Below are positions 1 through 8,027 of a stretch of DNA of 64,000 nucleotides, piece after piece (position 1 is the stretch's first letter; every line of letters begins with the position of its first letter). Source of the DNA: Azospirillaceae bacterium (GTDB lineage: Bacteria; Pseudomonadota; Alphaproteobacteria; Azospirillales; Azospirillaceae); contig JANQHG010000052.1 in the NCBI GenBank assembly GCA_028277115.1, positions 1-64,000 of the forward strand. Reading direction: 5' to 3'. Made by a program: the position numbers and the translations under genes. Below the pieces are notes generated by a model. The model did no database searches and had not been told where the DNA came from. It was given only the letters and a program-made list of their open reading frames with translations.

Positions 1-109
1 GCCGGGTAAGATACCGGTCCAGTTCCTCGGCACCCGAGTGAAAGTCGTCGCGGTCGCGATGTTTGGACAGCGGTTCGACGACCGGCCGCCTGATCCTCGG
101 ATCGGTCAC
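1..109 (-). CDS. GNAT-family toxin, N-terminal part (runs off the window)
   Basis: Only the first 36 codons are in the window; the gene continues past base 1. It starts with GTG three bases after the stop of the DUF1778 antitoxin, the usual antitoxin-then-toxin order of TacAT-type pairs. The visible peptide contains VVEPLSKHRDRDDFHSGAEE followed by LDRYL, the N-terminal signature of these acetyltransferase toxins, which as a family acetylate aminoacyl-tRNA and stop translation. The catalytic core lies outside the window, so activity cannot be judged. The partner antitoxin is frameshifted, which makes an active toxin less likely. Confidence 0.6.
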   Translation of the reverse strand, partial: MTDPRIRRPVVEPLSKHRDRDDFHSGAEELDRYLTR

Positions 110-112
110 CCG

Positions 113-434
113 TTACCGACCCATGACCTTTTTGTAGTGAGCCGCGGCCGCCCGAAGCGTAGCGTTCGGCTCGGGCGGGTTCAACAGTGTTTCGACGAAC
201 AGACGCGAGTCCTCGGCCGAGAGCCGCCAGATCGTCGCCTCCTCGACCACACGGTCGGCGGCTTCCTTTGCACTTCGGATCACGAACTCGGTCAGGCTCT
301 CACCCTTCAAATCCGCGGCACGCTGCAGCAATGCCTTTTCCGTGGTGGTCACACGGGGCCTTTTCCGTGGTGGTCACACGGGCCTGAAGGCGCTCCTGCT
401 TGGCGGCGGTGGTCGCCGGTCTCTCGGATTGCAT
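113..434 (-). pseudogene. DUF1778 (TacA-like) antitoxin, frameshifted by a 25-bp duplication
   Basis: Reading from ATG at 434, the frame gives MQSERPATTAAKQERLQARV and then TTTEKA, the standard start of a DUF1778 ribbon-helix-helix antitoxin. It then shifts inside a perfect 25-bp tandem duplication (333-382). The rest of the family (LLQRAADLKGESLTEFVIR onward) continues in another frame to the stop at 113. The span is 322 bases; removing one repeat leaves 297, exactly a 98-residue protein, the normal length of this family. A GTG inside the repeat (350-352) could start the C-terminal part, but that peptide would lack the N-terminal DNA-binding strand. A sequencing or assembly error cannot be excluded. 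Confidence 0.8.
333..382. repeat. 25-bp perfect tandem duplication
   Basis: Bases 333-357 and 358-382 are identical copies starting GCCTTTTCCGTGG and ending CACACGGG. The unit is 3n+1 long, so the duplication changes reading frame in the antitoxin gene that contains it. Tandem duplication by replication slippage is the simple explanation; slippage back would restore the gene. Confidence 0.95.
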
Positions 435-500
435 CGTGCGTACCCCCTCGTCTGCCCGACGCGTACTCCAATTGGCATCACTTGGCAAAGGGTACTCCGG

Positions 501-1367
501 TCACCCCTCGATCAACTCCCGCAGATACTGCCCATAGCCCGTCTTGGCCAGCGGCGCCGCCAGGGCGTCGACCTGCGCCGCGTCGATCCACCCCGCCGCG
601 AGCGCGATCTCCTCGGGGCACGCGATCTGCACGCTCTGGCGGTGCTGGATCGAACGCACGAAATCGGCCGCCTCGAGCAGCGAGTCATGGGTGCCGGTGT
701 CGAACCAGCAAAAGCCGCGGCCGAGCCGTTCGACCGCGAGCCGGCGGCCGTCGAGATAGGCCTGGTTGACCGAGGTGATCTCGAGCTCGCCGCGCGCCGA
801 CGGTTTGACCTCGGCCGCGATGTCGACGACGTCGTTCGGGTAGAAGTAAAGCCCGGTGACCGCCCAGCGCGACGCCGGGGCCTTCGGCTTTTCGACGATC
901 GAGCTCGGCACGCCGGCGTCGTCGAACGCGACCACGCCGTAGCGCTCGGGGTCGCGGACCCCGAAGGCGAAGATGGTCGCGACGTCGCGGCGCGCCGCGG
1001 CGCGTTTCAACAGCTCGGTCAGGCCGTGGCCGTAAAAGATGTTGTCGCCGAGCACCAGCGCGCACGGGTCGGCGCCGACGAAGTCGCGGCCGATGATGAA
1101 CGCCTGCGCAAGCCCCTCGGGCTTCGGCTGGACCGCGTAGGCGAGGGTGATCCCCCACTGGCGGCCGTCGCCGAGCAGGCGCTGGAACTGCGCCTGGTCA
1201 TGCGGCGTCGTGATCACCAGGATGTCGCGGATGCCGGCGAGCATCAGGGTGCTTAAGGGGTAGTAGATCATCGGCTTGTCGAACACCGGCAACAGCTGCT
1301 TGCTGATCGCGATGGTGATCGGGTAGAGCCGGGTGCCGCTGCCGCCGGCGAGGATGATGCCCTTCAT
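501..1367 (-). CDS. rmlA: glucose-1-phosphate thymidylyltransferase RmlA
   Basis: Couples glucose-1-phosphate to dTTP, the first step of cytoplasmic dTDP-L-rhamnose synthesis. The 288-residue product starts [18 protein letters not shown], with the nucleotide-binding GGSGTRLYP at about residues 8-16 and the conserved KPMIYYPL and GDNIFYG segments; the length is normal for RmlA. The ATG at 1367 overlaps the stop of rmlD by four bases (ATGA), so the two are translationally coupled. It is the last gene of the run MORN-rmlC-rmlB-rmlD-rmlA. Longer upstream extensions of the frame lie inside rmlD and do not match the family. Confidence 0.96.
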   Translation of the reverse strand: MKGIILAGGSGTRLYPITIAISKQLLPVFDKPMIYYPLSTLMLAGIRDILVITTPHDQAQFQRLLGDGRQWGITLAYAVQPKPEGLAQAFIIGRDFVGADPCALVLGDNIFYGHGLTELLKRAAARRDVATIFAFGVRDPERYGVVAFDDAGVPSSIVEKPKAPASRWAVTGLYFYPNDVVDIAAEVKPSARGELEITSVNQAYLDGRRLAVERLGRGFCWFDTGTHDSLLEAADFVRSIQHRQSVQIACPEEIALAAGWIDAAQVDALAAPLAKTGYGQYLRELIEG

Positions 1368-2269
1368 GACGCGCGCTCCGTCGCCGCCGGGGCGGGTCCG
1401 TGGAGCTCGGCGAGCACGTCGGCGAGCGCCGCCTGCCATGGCCGCAGGCGCACGCCCCAGTCCGCCGCCAAGCGGTCGCAGGCAAGCCGGGAGTCGGCCG
1501 GGCGACGCGCCTTGGTCGGATACGCCGCGGTGGTGATCGCGGCACAGGTCGGCCGGGTGCCGGTGCGCCGTTCGAGGTCGGTGAACACCGCCTCGGCCAG
1601 ACCGTGCCAGCTGGTCTCGCCCGCGCAGGTGCAATGGTAGGTGCCCCACGGGCCGTCGGCGCCGACGGCGATCCGGGCTGCGAGCGCCAGGATGCCGTCG
1701 GCGAGGTCGGCGGCCGCGGTCGGTGCCCCGCGCTGGTCGGCAACCACGCGGAGATGCGGGCGCTCGCCGGCGAGCCGCAGCATGGTGCGCACGAAATTGG
1801 CGCCGTGGGCGGCGTAGACCCAGGCGGTGCGCAGGATCAGGTGGCGGTCGAGCCGCTCGCGGACCGCGCGCTCGCCCGCCTCCTTGCTGGCGCCGTAGAC
1901 GCCGAGCGGCGCGACCGGGTCGTCCTCGGTGTAGGGCGCGCCCTTGGTGCCGTCGAACACATAGTCGGTCGAGACATGGATCACGGCGGCGCCGCGCGCG
2001 GCGGCCGCCGCGGCGAGATGGGCCGGGGCGTCGCGGTTGACCGCAAAGGCCGCGTCCGGCTGGTCCTCGGCGCGGTCGACCGCGGTGTAGGCCGCGGCGT
2101 TGATCACCAGCGCGGCGTCGGTGTCGGCCAGCGCCGCGGCGACCGCCGCCGGGTCCGTGACGTCGAGCGCGGCGCGGTCGCGGGCCGAAAGCACGAGCCC
2201 GGCGGGCCGGGGGCGACGCATCAGTTCGGTGCCGAGCTGGCCGTTGGCGCCGGTGACCAGGACCTTCAT
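1364..2269 (-). CDS. rmlD: dTDP-4-dehydrorhamnose reductase RmlD
   Basis: Last step of dTDP-L-rhamnose synthesis, reducing the 4-keto sugar. The 301-residue product begins [13 protein letters not shown], giving the Rossmann GxxGxxG at residues 7-13, and has the SDR catalytic YGASK and the family's STDYVFDG segment. The start at 2269 is preferred over an in-frame start about 33 codons upstream because it places the Rossmann motif correctly and produces a four-base overlap with rmlB upstream, matching the overlap with rmlA downstream. Confidence 0.96.
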   Translation of the reverse strand: MKVLVTGANGQLGTELMRRPRPAGLVLSARDRAALDVTDPAAVAAALADTDAALVINAAAYTAVDRAEDQPDAAFAVNRDAPAHLAAAAAARGAAVIHVSTDYVFDGTKGAPYTEDDPVAPLGVYGASKEAGERAVRERLDRHLILRTAWVYAAHGANFVRTMLRLAGERPHLRVVADQRGAPTAAADLADGILALAARIAVGADGPWGTYHCTCAGETSWHGLAEAVFTDLERRTGTRPTCAAITTAAYPTKARRPADSRLACDRLAADWGVRLRPWQAALADVLAELHGPAPAATERAS

Positions 2270-3348
2270 CGCCCACCTCCGGCCGCGGCGGTCGCGCGCC
2301 CGAGCCGCTCGCCCTGATAGCGGCCGGCCAGGATCGGTTCCCACCACCAACGGTTTTCGAGATACCACGCGACGGTGCGGCGAAGCCCGGTCTCGAAGGT
2401 CTCGAGCGGCCGCCAGCCGAGCGTACGCTCGATCTTGGTCGGGTCCATCGCGTAGCGGAAGTCGTGGCCCGGGCGGTCGGCGACAAAGCTGATCAGCGTG
2501 CGCCGCGGCGGTCCGTCGTCGGGCGCCAGCTGGTCGACCAGGTCGCAGATCGCCTCGACCACCGCGAGGTTGGTGCGCTCCGCCTGCCCGCCGATGATGT
2601 AGGTCTCGCCGACCGCACCCGCCTCGGCGACCAGGCGCAGGGCCCGGGCATGGTCCTCGACGAACAGCCAGTCGCGGACATTGTCGCCGCGGCCGTAGAC
2701 CGGCAGAGGCTCGCGCGCCAAGGCCTTCAGGATCATCAGCGGGATCAGCTTTTCCGGGAAATGGAACGGCCCGTAATTGTTCGAGCAGTTGGTCACCACC
2801 ACCGGCAGGCCATAGGTCTCATGCCAGGCCCGGACCAGATGGTCCGACGCCGCCTTGGTCGCCGAATAGGGCGAGCGCGGCTGGTAGGGCGAGGCTTCGG
2901 TGAACGCGCCGGTCGCCCCAAGGCTGCCGAACACCTCGTCGGTCGACACATGGTGGAACCGGAACCGCGCGCGCGCGGTGGCGTCCAGGCCCCGCCAATG
3001 GTCGAGCGTGACCTCAAGCAAGGTGTATGTGCCGACCACATTGGTCGAAACGAACGCGCCGGGGCCGTCGATCGAGCGGTCGACATGGCTTTCCGCCGCC
3101 AGATGCAGGATCGCCTCGGGGCGGTGGGTGCGCACCGCGTCGGCCACCGCGGCGCGGTCGCAGATGTCGGCCTGGACGAAGCGGTAGCGCGGGTGACCGG
3201 CGGCCCCGGGCAGCGAGGCCGGGTTGGCGGCGTAGGTCAGGCAATCGAGATTGAGAACCTCGACCTCGGTCTCGCCGAGGTACTGGCGGACCACCGCCGA
3301 GCCGATGAACCCGGCGCCGCCGGTGACCAGCACGCGTGAGAGGGACAT
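2266..3348 (-). CDS. rmlB: dTDP-glucose 4,6-dehydratase RmlB
   Basis: Converts dTDP-glucose to the 4-keto-6-deoxy sugar, the second step of the rhamnose pathway. The 360-residue protein starts [20 protein letters not shown]; other hallmarks are [19 protein letters not shown] and the catalytic YSATKAASD. The length agrees with the family. It overlaps rmlD by four bases and follows rmlC by 83 bases. The upstream 91 codons of the same open frame cover the end of rmlC in another frame and are not part of the gene. Confidence 0.96.
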   Translation of the reverse strand: MSLSRVLVTGGAGFIGSAVVRQYLGETEVEVLNLDCLTYAANPASLPGAAGHPRYRFVQADICDRAAVADAVRTHRPEAILHLAAESHVDRSIDGPGAFVSTNVVGTYTLLEVTLDHWRGLDATARARFRFHHVSTDEVFGSLGATGAFTEASPYQPRSPYSATKAASDHLVRAWHETYGLPVVVTNCSNNYGPFHFPEKLIPLMILKALAREPLPVYGRGDNVRDWLFVEDHARALRLVAEAGAVGETYIIGGQAERTNLAVVEAICDLVDQLAPDDGPPRRTLISFVADRPGHDFRYAMDPTKIERTLGWRPLETFETGLRRTVAWYLENRWWWEPILAGRYQGERLGRATAAAGGGR

Positions 3349-3431
3349 GGAAACGACAACCCTAGGTCGGTCGGGGTGAGGCGAAGCCGAACCCCAACGT
3401 GCCGACGCCGCGTCCCCTTTGCATAGTGTGA

Positions 3432-3983
3432 TCAGAACACCAGGTCGAGCTCGGCAAGCGTCGGATGGCGGCGGTCCTTGTCGGACAACTGGGCGGCGGC
3501 GGCCTCGACCGGCCACGCGATGCCGAGCGCCGGATCGTCCCACTTGAGCCCGCGGTCGTGCTCGGCCGAATAGAAATTGGTCACCTTGTAGAGGACCTCG
3601 GTGTCGGGCTCCAAGGTGCAAAAGCCGTGGGCAAAGCCGATCGGCACCAACAGCTGGTTCCAGGCCGCCGTGCTCAAAGTCACCGCGACGTGGCGGCCGA
3701 AGGTCGGCGAGCCGCGCCGGAGATCGACCGCAACGTCCAGGATCGCCCCGCGGGTCACCCGGACCAGCTTGTCCTGGGCGAACGGCGGGGTTTGAAAATG
3801 CAGACCGCGGACCGTGCCGGGCTGGGCCGACAGCGAGTGGTTGTCCTGGACGAAGGTCAACGCGAGCCCGTGGGCACGCAAGCTGCGCTCGGAATAGGTC
3901 TCGGAGAAGAAGCCGCGCTCGTCCCCGAACTTCTTGGGCCTGATCACCTTGACGTCGGCGATCTCTGTCGGTTCAACCTGCAC
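3432..3983 (-). CDS. rmlC: dTDP-4-dehydrorhamnose 3,5-epimerase RmlC
   Basis: Epimerises dTDP-4-keto-6-deoxyglucose at C3 and C5. The 183-residue cupin shows the RmlC signatures: [15 protein letters not shown] near the N terminus, VRGLHFQ with the catalytic His, and VPIGFAHGF. With rmlB, rmlD and rmlA it completes the four-enzyme rhamnose pathway. It starts 24 bases after the MORN-repeat gene, so all five genes probably share a promoter in the divergent region at 4806-4969. Confidence 0.95.
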   Translation of the reverse strand: MQVEPTEIADVKVIRPKKFGDERGFFSETYSERSLRAHGLALTFVQDNHSLSAQPGTVRGLHFQTPPFAQDKLVRVTRGAILDVAVDLRRGSPTFGRHVAVTLSTAAWNQLLVPIGFAHGFCTLEPDTEVLYKVTNFYSAEHDRGLKWDDPALGIAWPVEAAAAQLSDKDRRHPTLAELDLVF

Positions 3984-4007
3984 GGTCGAAGGGCCTCCGG
4001 AGGGCGG

Positions 4008-4805
4008 TCACGGGCTCGGCGGGCAAACCTGCCAGGCGTCCGCGTCGTCCCACAAAATCGTGTTCTGGCCGAGCGTGATCTCTTGATAGGTCTGGAACGG
4101 CGTGCCGGTCTTGGCGATCCGGACCTGGATGCGGTCCTCGACGACCGCCTCGACGAAGCCGACGATCGTGGTGTCGATCAGACCGAACAGCATGCTGCCC
4201 GGGTGGCAGACCTTGGCGCCGACCGTGCGCACCGCCGCCCGTTCCTCCGGGGTGAAGAAGCGCTGGCCCGGGCCGATGCTGTTTTCGTAGATTTCCGCGA
4301 TGAAGCGCCGGCCGTCGGCCTTGACATAGATGCCGCCGAACGGCTGGTCGTTCTTGTAGGTGCCCTCGAAGCGGTCGCCGTTCGGCCAGATGTAGACCGC
4401 GCGCCCGTGCTTCTTGCCGGCGACCCACTCGCCCTGATAGCCGCTGCCGTTGGCCCAGGTGTAGGTGCCCTTGCCGTGGGGCAGGTCGCTTTCCCAAAAG
4501 CCCTCGTAGCGATCGCCGTTGGCCCAGACATTGACGCCGTAGCCATGCGCCTTGCCGTCGACCCGTTCCCCGACATAGCTGCCGTTCGGCTCGCCGTTTT
4601 TGAACCAGTTGAGCGTGCCCGAGCCCTCGGCATAGCCGTCGACGCACGGGCCGTCCCAGCGCACGCTCTCGCCCGGTTCCGGATAGCCGTTCCAGATGCG
4701 GCATCCGGACTCCGGATCGACCAGCCATTCGCCGGCCACAACCGGCCCGGCGATCGCCACCGCAACCGCAAGGGCAACCCCGCCCCAAACGCCGCTCCTC
4801 GCCAT
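4008..4805 (-). CDS. exported MORN-repeat protein
   Basis: A 265-residue protein with a hydrophobic N terminus (MARSGVWGGVALAVAVAIAG, cleavage likely after PVVA) and a run of MORN repeats from about residue 50 to 190, seen as recurring G-YVGE, G-YEGFWE, G-YQGEWVAGKKHGRA and G-RFEGTYKN units. The last 80 residues lack repeats and have cysteines in KVCHPG and WQVCPP. MORN repeats act as lipid or protein binding surfaces and do not by themselves indicate an enzyme. The position at the head of the rml operon suggests a cell-surface role, which is inference. Confidence 0.85.
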   Translation of the reverse strand: MARSGVWGGVALAVAVAIAGPVVAGEWLVDPESGCRIWNGYPEPGESVRWDGPCVDGYAEGSGTLNWFKNGEPNGSYVGERVDGKAHGYGVNVWANGDRYEGFWESDLPHGKGTYTWANGSGYQGEWVAGKKHGRAVYIWPNGDRFEGTYKNDQPFGGIYVKADGRRFIAEIYENSIGPGQRFFTPEERAAVRTVGAKVCHPGSMLFGLIDTTIVGFVEAVVEDRIQVRIAKTGTPFQTYQEITLGQNTILWDDADAWQVCPPSP

Positions 4806-4969
4806 CCCATCCCCCCGGAGACGCACGACGGCGGGCCCCGCCCGCCGATCCGGGCGGGAGAAAACCACAAGCCCCGCACCGCGCACAAGTCCGGGGACCG
4901 GCCACCTCCGGAAGCTCGGCGTCGCGGCGACCCGGCTGCGCGGGGCGCGCCCGCTGCGAGCGCGCCGCG

Positions 4970-6202
4970 ATGACCGGGCCGACCGACTGGGTCCGCCACG
5001 CCGCCCGCGCCGACTGGCCCGGCGCCGCCGCGGCGCTGCGCCATGATCTCGCGCGTGATCCGTCGTCCGCGACCGGGTTCGCCAACCTGGGCGCGGTTCT
5101 GGTCCGGCTCGGCGACCCGGCCGGCGCGGTGGTCGCGTTCCGGCGGGCGCTCGCGCTCGGGCTCGACGATCCGGGCGTGCGGTACAATCTGGGCACGGCT
5201 CTGCGACACACCGGCGACGCGGCCGCCGCCGCCGCGGCGTTGCGCGCGGCGCTGGCGTGCGCGCCCGGTCACGCCGACGCGCACAACAATCTCGGCAACG
5301 CGCTGCGCGATCTCGACCGACCGGGGGCGGCGGTCGCCGCTTACCGCCGGGCGATCCGGTTGGCACCGAGCGACGGCGGTGACCGCAGCGCCAATCTGGC
5401 CGCCGCGCTGACCCTGCTCGCCGAGCGCGACCTCGACGCCGCCCGCCGGGCGGCGGCCGACTGGCGCGCCGAGGCGCCGGACGACCCGTTCGCGGTGCAC
5501 GGCGCCGCCGCGCTCGAGGTCGGCCCGGTTCCTGCGCGCGCGGGCGACGCCTATGTCCGCGGTCTGTTCGACCGGTTCGCCGACGAGTTCGACGCCCGCC
5601 TCGATCGTCTCGGCTACCGGGCGCCGGCGTTGCTCGCCGACGCGCTGGCGTCGGCGCACGGGCCCCCGACCGCAGCGTTCGACCTGCTCGACGCCGGCTG
5701 CGGCACCGGGCGTGCGGCGGCCGGGTTTCGGCCGTTCGCGCGCCGGCTGGTCGGGGTCGATCTGTCGCCGGCGATGGCGGCGCACGCCCGCGCGACCGGT
5801 CTTTACGACGCGGTCGAGATCGCCGAGCTCGGTCGCTTTCTGGCGGCGCACCCGGCGGCGTTCGACGTGATCGTCGCCGCCGACGTCCTTGTTTACTTCG
5901 GTCCGCTGGACGCGATCGCCGGCGCCGCGGCGACCGCCGTTCGCGCCGGCGGCCGCTGGCTGTTCACGGTCGAGCACGACCCCGACCAAGACGACGACCC
6001 GCGCACGCCGCCCCGGCTCGGCCCGGGCGGCCGATACCGCCACGGCATCGCCCATCTGCGCGCCGCGCTGGCCGGCGCCGGGTTCGAGATCGACGAGATG
6101 CGCGCCGTCACGCTGCGCCATGAGGGCGGCCGGCCGGTCGCCGGATATCTGGTCGCGGCCCGCCGGCCGGGCCCGACAGGGACGACGGGAGACGATCGAT
6201 GA
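4970..6202 (+). CDS. TPR-repeat SAM-dependent methyltransferase
   Basis: A 410-residue protein in two parts. Residues 1-170 hold tetratricopeptide repeats (AHNNLGNALRDLDRPGAAV is typical). Residues 180-400 form a class I methyltransferase with motif I LLDAGCGTGRAA at about residue 240, VGVDLSPAM for motif II and VIVAADVLVYFG for motif IV. The linker YVRGLFDRFADEFDARL is characteristic of the predicted TPR-methyltransferase family (COG4976). The substrate is unknown. It is divergent from the MORN-rml operon and runs into the GST remnant with an overlapping stop/start. Confidence 0.85.
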   Translation: MTGPTDWVRHAARADWPGAAAALRHDLARDPSSATGFANLGAVLVRLGDPAGAVVAFRRALALGLDDPGVRYNLGTALRHTGDAAAAAAALRAALACAPGHADAHNNLGNALRDLDRPGAAVAAYRRAIRLAPSDGGDRSANLAAALTLLAERDLDAARRAAADWRAEAPDDPFAVHGAAALEVGPVPARAGDAYVRGLFDRFADEFDARLDRLGYRAPALLADALASAHGPPTAAFDLLDAGCGTGRAAAGFRPFARRLVGVDLSPAMAAHARATGLYDAVEIAELGRFLAAHPAAFDVIVAADVLVYFGPLDAIAGAAATAVRAGGRWLFTVEHDPDQDDDPRTPPRLGPGGRYRHGIAHLRAALAGAGFEIDEMRAVTLRHEGGRPVAGYLVAARRPGPTGTTGDDR

Positions 6203-6434
6203 TCGAGGTCTTCGGCAGCTCGAGCTCGGGCAACTGCCACAAGGTCCGGTTCCTCTCGGCCCGGCGCTGACGGTCGCCGACATCGCGCTCCTTGCCTACA
6301 CCCGCCTCGCGGCCGAGGGCGGCTTCGTGCTCGAACCGCGGGCCGCAGTGCGCGCCTGGATCGTCCGGTGCGCGGCGACCCTCGGCCTTGAAGCGGTCAC
6401 CGCCGGCGTGACCGAAGTCACACGCAAATCGTGA
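6199..6434 (+). pseudogene. glutathione S-transferase remnant with internal deletion
   Basis: The 5' end encodes MIEVFGSSSSGNCHKVRFL, a standard GST thioredoxin-fold start. After 23 codons the frame ends at TGA, and in another frame the sequence reads LTVADIALLAYTRLAAEG followed by GGFVLEPRAAVRAWIVR, the C-terminal helical part of the same family. About 130 middle codons, including most of the active-site domain, are absent. The start codon overlaps the stop of the methyltransferase gene. The 3' end merges into the leader block conserved upstream of the Gly-rich gene, suggesting the deletion or an insertion brought that block here. Confidence 0.8.
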
Positions 6435-6540
6435 CGACCGACACATTGGCCGATCCGGGCGATCCCTAAATATCCTCTCGTGACGGCGGCAATGACCGTC
6501 ACCGAAAACCACCGAAGATCAAGCAAAAGGAGAGGATCGA
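6412..6540 (+). promoter_or_regulatory. conserved leader block of the Gly-rich gene (copy 1)
   Basis: About 100 bases upstream of the Gly-rich gene match the block upstream of its paralogue at 47071-47178. Shared pieces include AAGTCACAC, ATCGTGAC, GACACATTGGC, CCGGGCGATCCC and CTCGTGACGGCGGCAA. TTGGCC, 16 bases, then AAATAT could be a -35/-10 pair. Near the start codon is a perfect inverted repeat GTGACGG-N9-CCGTCAC (6480-6502), also present in the other copy with a changed loop, followed by an AAAGGAGAGG ribosome site. Confidence 0.6.
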
Positions 6541-6788
6541 TGGCTTCTGCGAACACCAGCGTCAATCAAAGCGGCAAGAGCGGCGGCAACGCCGAGGGCT
6601 TCGGCATCGCCGGGTCGGCGGCGATTTCGGAAGGGGTCGGGGTCGGCGCCGGCGTCGGCGGCTTCCTCGCCTCGGACGGCACCGGGGCCGGCCTCGGGGC
6701 GGGCCTGTCGGATGCCTCCAGCGCCGGTGTCGGCGGCGGCGACGTTGCCGACAACACCAACATCGGCACGATCAACGTCGGGGTCTGA
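6541..6788 (+). CDS. small Gly/Ala-rich protein (paralogue 1)
   Basis: An 82-residue protein with ATG preceded by AAAGGAGAGG. The N terminus SANTSVNQSGKSGGNAEGFG and the C terminus DNTNIGTINVGV are almost identical to the 81-residue protein at 46825-47070; the centre is a variable Gly/Ala/Ser/Val-rich stretch. There is no signal peptide and no cysteine, and no family is recognised. Conservation of both ends, the spacing and the leader says the gene is real and under selection. A perfect 10-bp terminator follows. Bacteriocin-like, structural or amyloid-like roles are possible but not supported by direct motifs. Confidence 0.7.
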
Positions 6789-6816
6789 CCGGCCGCGCCA
6801 TCACACGGGAACAATT

Positions 6817-6842
6817 GGGGGCGCCCGGTCGCGGGCGCCCCC
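6817..6842 (+). terminator. terminator after Gly-rich gene 1
   Basis: Perfect 10-bp stem GGGGGCGCCC / GGGCGCCCCC with a six-base loop, 28 bases after the stop codon, followed by a weak T-rich stretch (TCTGTTTCCC). Confidence 0.6.
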
Positions 6843-6861
6843 AGTCTGTTTCCCGGTCCTG

Positions 6862-6986
6862 CGGCGCCGAATTACGGCCTGACGGCCGTTCGGGGGGCGC
6901 TGCCCCCTCGGACCCCCGCAAGGGGGCACACCCCCCCTTGACCCCGACTTAAGGAGTGGGGTCCAGGGGGCTTTTGCCCCCAAACC
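6862..6986. repeat. GGGGGCGCTGCCCCC hairpin repeat, copy 1
   Basis: Intergenic repeat with a core of the form CGGCCTGACGGCCGTTC, GGGGGGCGCTGCCCCCT, then CCCCGCAAGGGGGC and further C/G-block hairpins. Related copies occur at 17699-17820 and 37681-37776, and a shorter cousin at 41460-41516. All lie between genes. No open frame or transposase is associated. Confidence 0.75.
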
Positions 6987-7013
6987 TCGCCGCCGCCGTC
7001 GCTATCCGTCTGT

Positions 7014-7412
7014 CTACCCGGCCTTCACCGCGATCTTCCGCGCCGGGTCGCCGCCGACCTTGGGCAACGTCAGCTGCAACAGACCGTTGCGCACCGACGC
7101 CTCGATCTTGGTGGTGTCGATCTCGGCCGACAGGGTGAACGACCGCTCATAATCACCGGTCCGATACTCGGCATGAACCAGGCTCATGCCCTTGGGCGGG
7201 GTCACCCGGTTGCGCGCCGTGATCCGCAACACCTGGTTTTCCAGCGTCACATCGACCGTGTCCGGGTCCGCACCCGGCAACTCGGCCAGCACGATCAGCG
7301 CGTCCTTGGTCTCATAGATGTCGGTCGCCGGAACGAACACCGGTTCGGTGCGCGCCCGTTCCGCCCCCTCGACCGGTCCCTGGTTGCGCACCGTCGTCGT
7401 CATGTCGGACAT
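7014..7412 (-). CDS. Hsp20 small heat-shock protein
   Basis: ATP-independent holdase that keeps unfolding proteins soluble. The 132-residue protein carries an alpha-crystallin domain at about residues 25-130 with ETKDALIVLAELPGADPDTV and the closing segment VRNGLLQLTLPK. There is no I-x-I tail; it ends IAVKAG. The start at 7412 (MSDMTTTV) is preceded by GGGAGGG. It lies 20 bases downstream of the second Hsp20 gene and probably shares its transcript. Confidence 0.93.
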   Translation of the reverse strand: MSDMTTTVRNQGPVEGAERARTEPVFVPATDIYETKDALIVLAELPGADPDTVDVTLENQVLRITARNRVTPPKGMSLVHAEYRTGDYERSFTLSAEIDTTKIEASVRNGLLQLTLPKVGGDPARKIAVKAG

Positions 7413-7432
7413 CGTCGCAAGCCCTCCCGTCC

Positions 7433-7876
7433 TTAGCCGCCGGCGGTGATGCGGACGCGCCGCGGACGATGGGCCTCGGGCCGCGGCAGGTGGATCATCA
7501 AGACGCCGCCGTCGGCGCGCGCCTCGACCCGCTCGGGATCGACCGAGACCGGCAGGCCGATCGTGCGGAAGAAGCTGCCGTGCGGCCGCTCGCGCCGCAG
7601 CGCCACCGCGCCCTCGACCGGCGGGGTGTCCGGCGTCGTGCCGCTGAGCGTCAGCGTGTTGTTGTGAACCGTGATCTCGACCTGGTCCGGCGCCAGGCCC
7701 GGCACCTCGACCAGGACCACAAGGCCGTCCTCGTTCGCCCAAAGATTGGCAAGCGGGAACTCCTGGCCGCGCAGGCCGGCGGTCAGTCCGCCCATCATCC
7801 GATTGACCTCGTCCTGGAAGCGGCGCAGCTCCCGGAACGGGTCGCTCCACGCGGAGCGATACCCCCAGCTCATCAT
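7433..7876 (-). CDS. Hsp20 small heat-shock protein
   Basis: A 147-residue class A type Hsp20. The N terminus MMSWGYRSAWSDPFRELRRF has the W-DPF-EL-R motif of this subfamily; the alpha-crystallin domain follows with VLVEVPGLAPDQVEITV and ADGGVLMIHLPRPEAH. The two consecutive ATG codons leave the exact start open by one residue. A perfect stem-loop sits 22 bases upstream in the leader. It differs clearly from the Hsp20 that follows it, so the pair is not a recent duplication. Confidence 0.93.
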   Translation of the reverse strand: MMSWGYRSAWSDPFRELRRFQDEVNRMMGGLTAGLRGQEFPLANLWANEDGLVVLVEVPGLAPDQVEITVHNNTLTLSGTTPDTPPVEGAVALRRERPHGSFFRTIGLPVSVDPERVEARADGGVLMIHLPRPEAHRPRRVRITAGG

Positions 7877-7898
7877 GGATCGCCTTTCCAGTTCGGCC

Positions 7899-7920
7899 GA
7901 GGGGGCCGGACGGCCCCCTC
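7899..7920 (-). promoter_or_regulatory. stem-loop in the hsp20 leader
   Basis: Perfect 9-bp stem GAGGGGGCC / GGCCCCCTC with a four-base loop, 22 bases upstream of the ATG at 7876. It could be a 5'-UTR regulatory hairpin or the end of a terminator for the Hsp20 gene upstream at 8028; it does not mask the ribosome site, so a classic thermometer is unlikely. Confidence 0.4.
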
Positions 7921-8027
7921 GCCTCAACATTCGTGGAAACGGGCATCGATGATCCCCGCGAGACCGGCGACCGCCGCCGCGGGTGACCGCCCGGCCGCGA
8001 CACGCCGCCGGCCGGGCGGCCGATCGG

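Noticed and set aside
4178-6283. A 701-codon minus-strand frame across the MORN and TPR-methyltransferase genes
   Set aside because: No motifs; overlaps two supported genes and their divergent promoter region.
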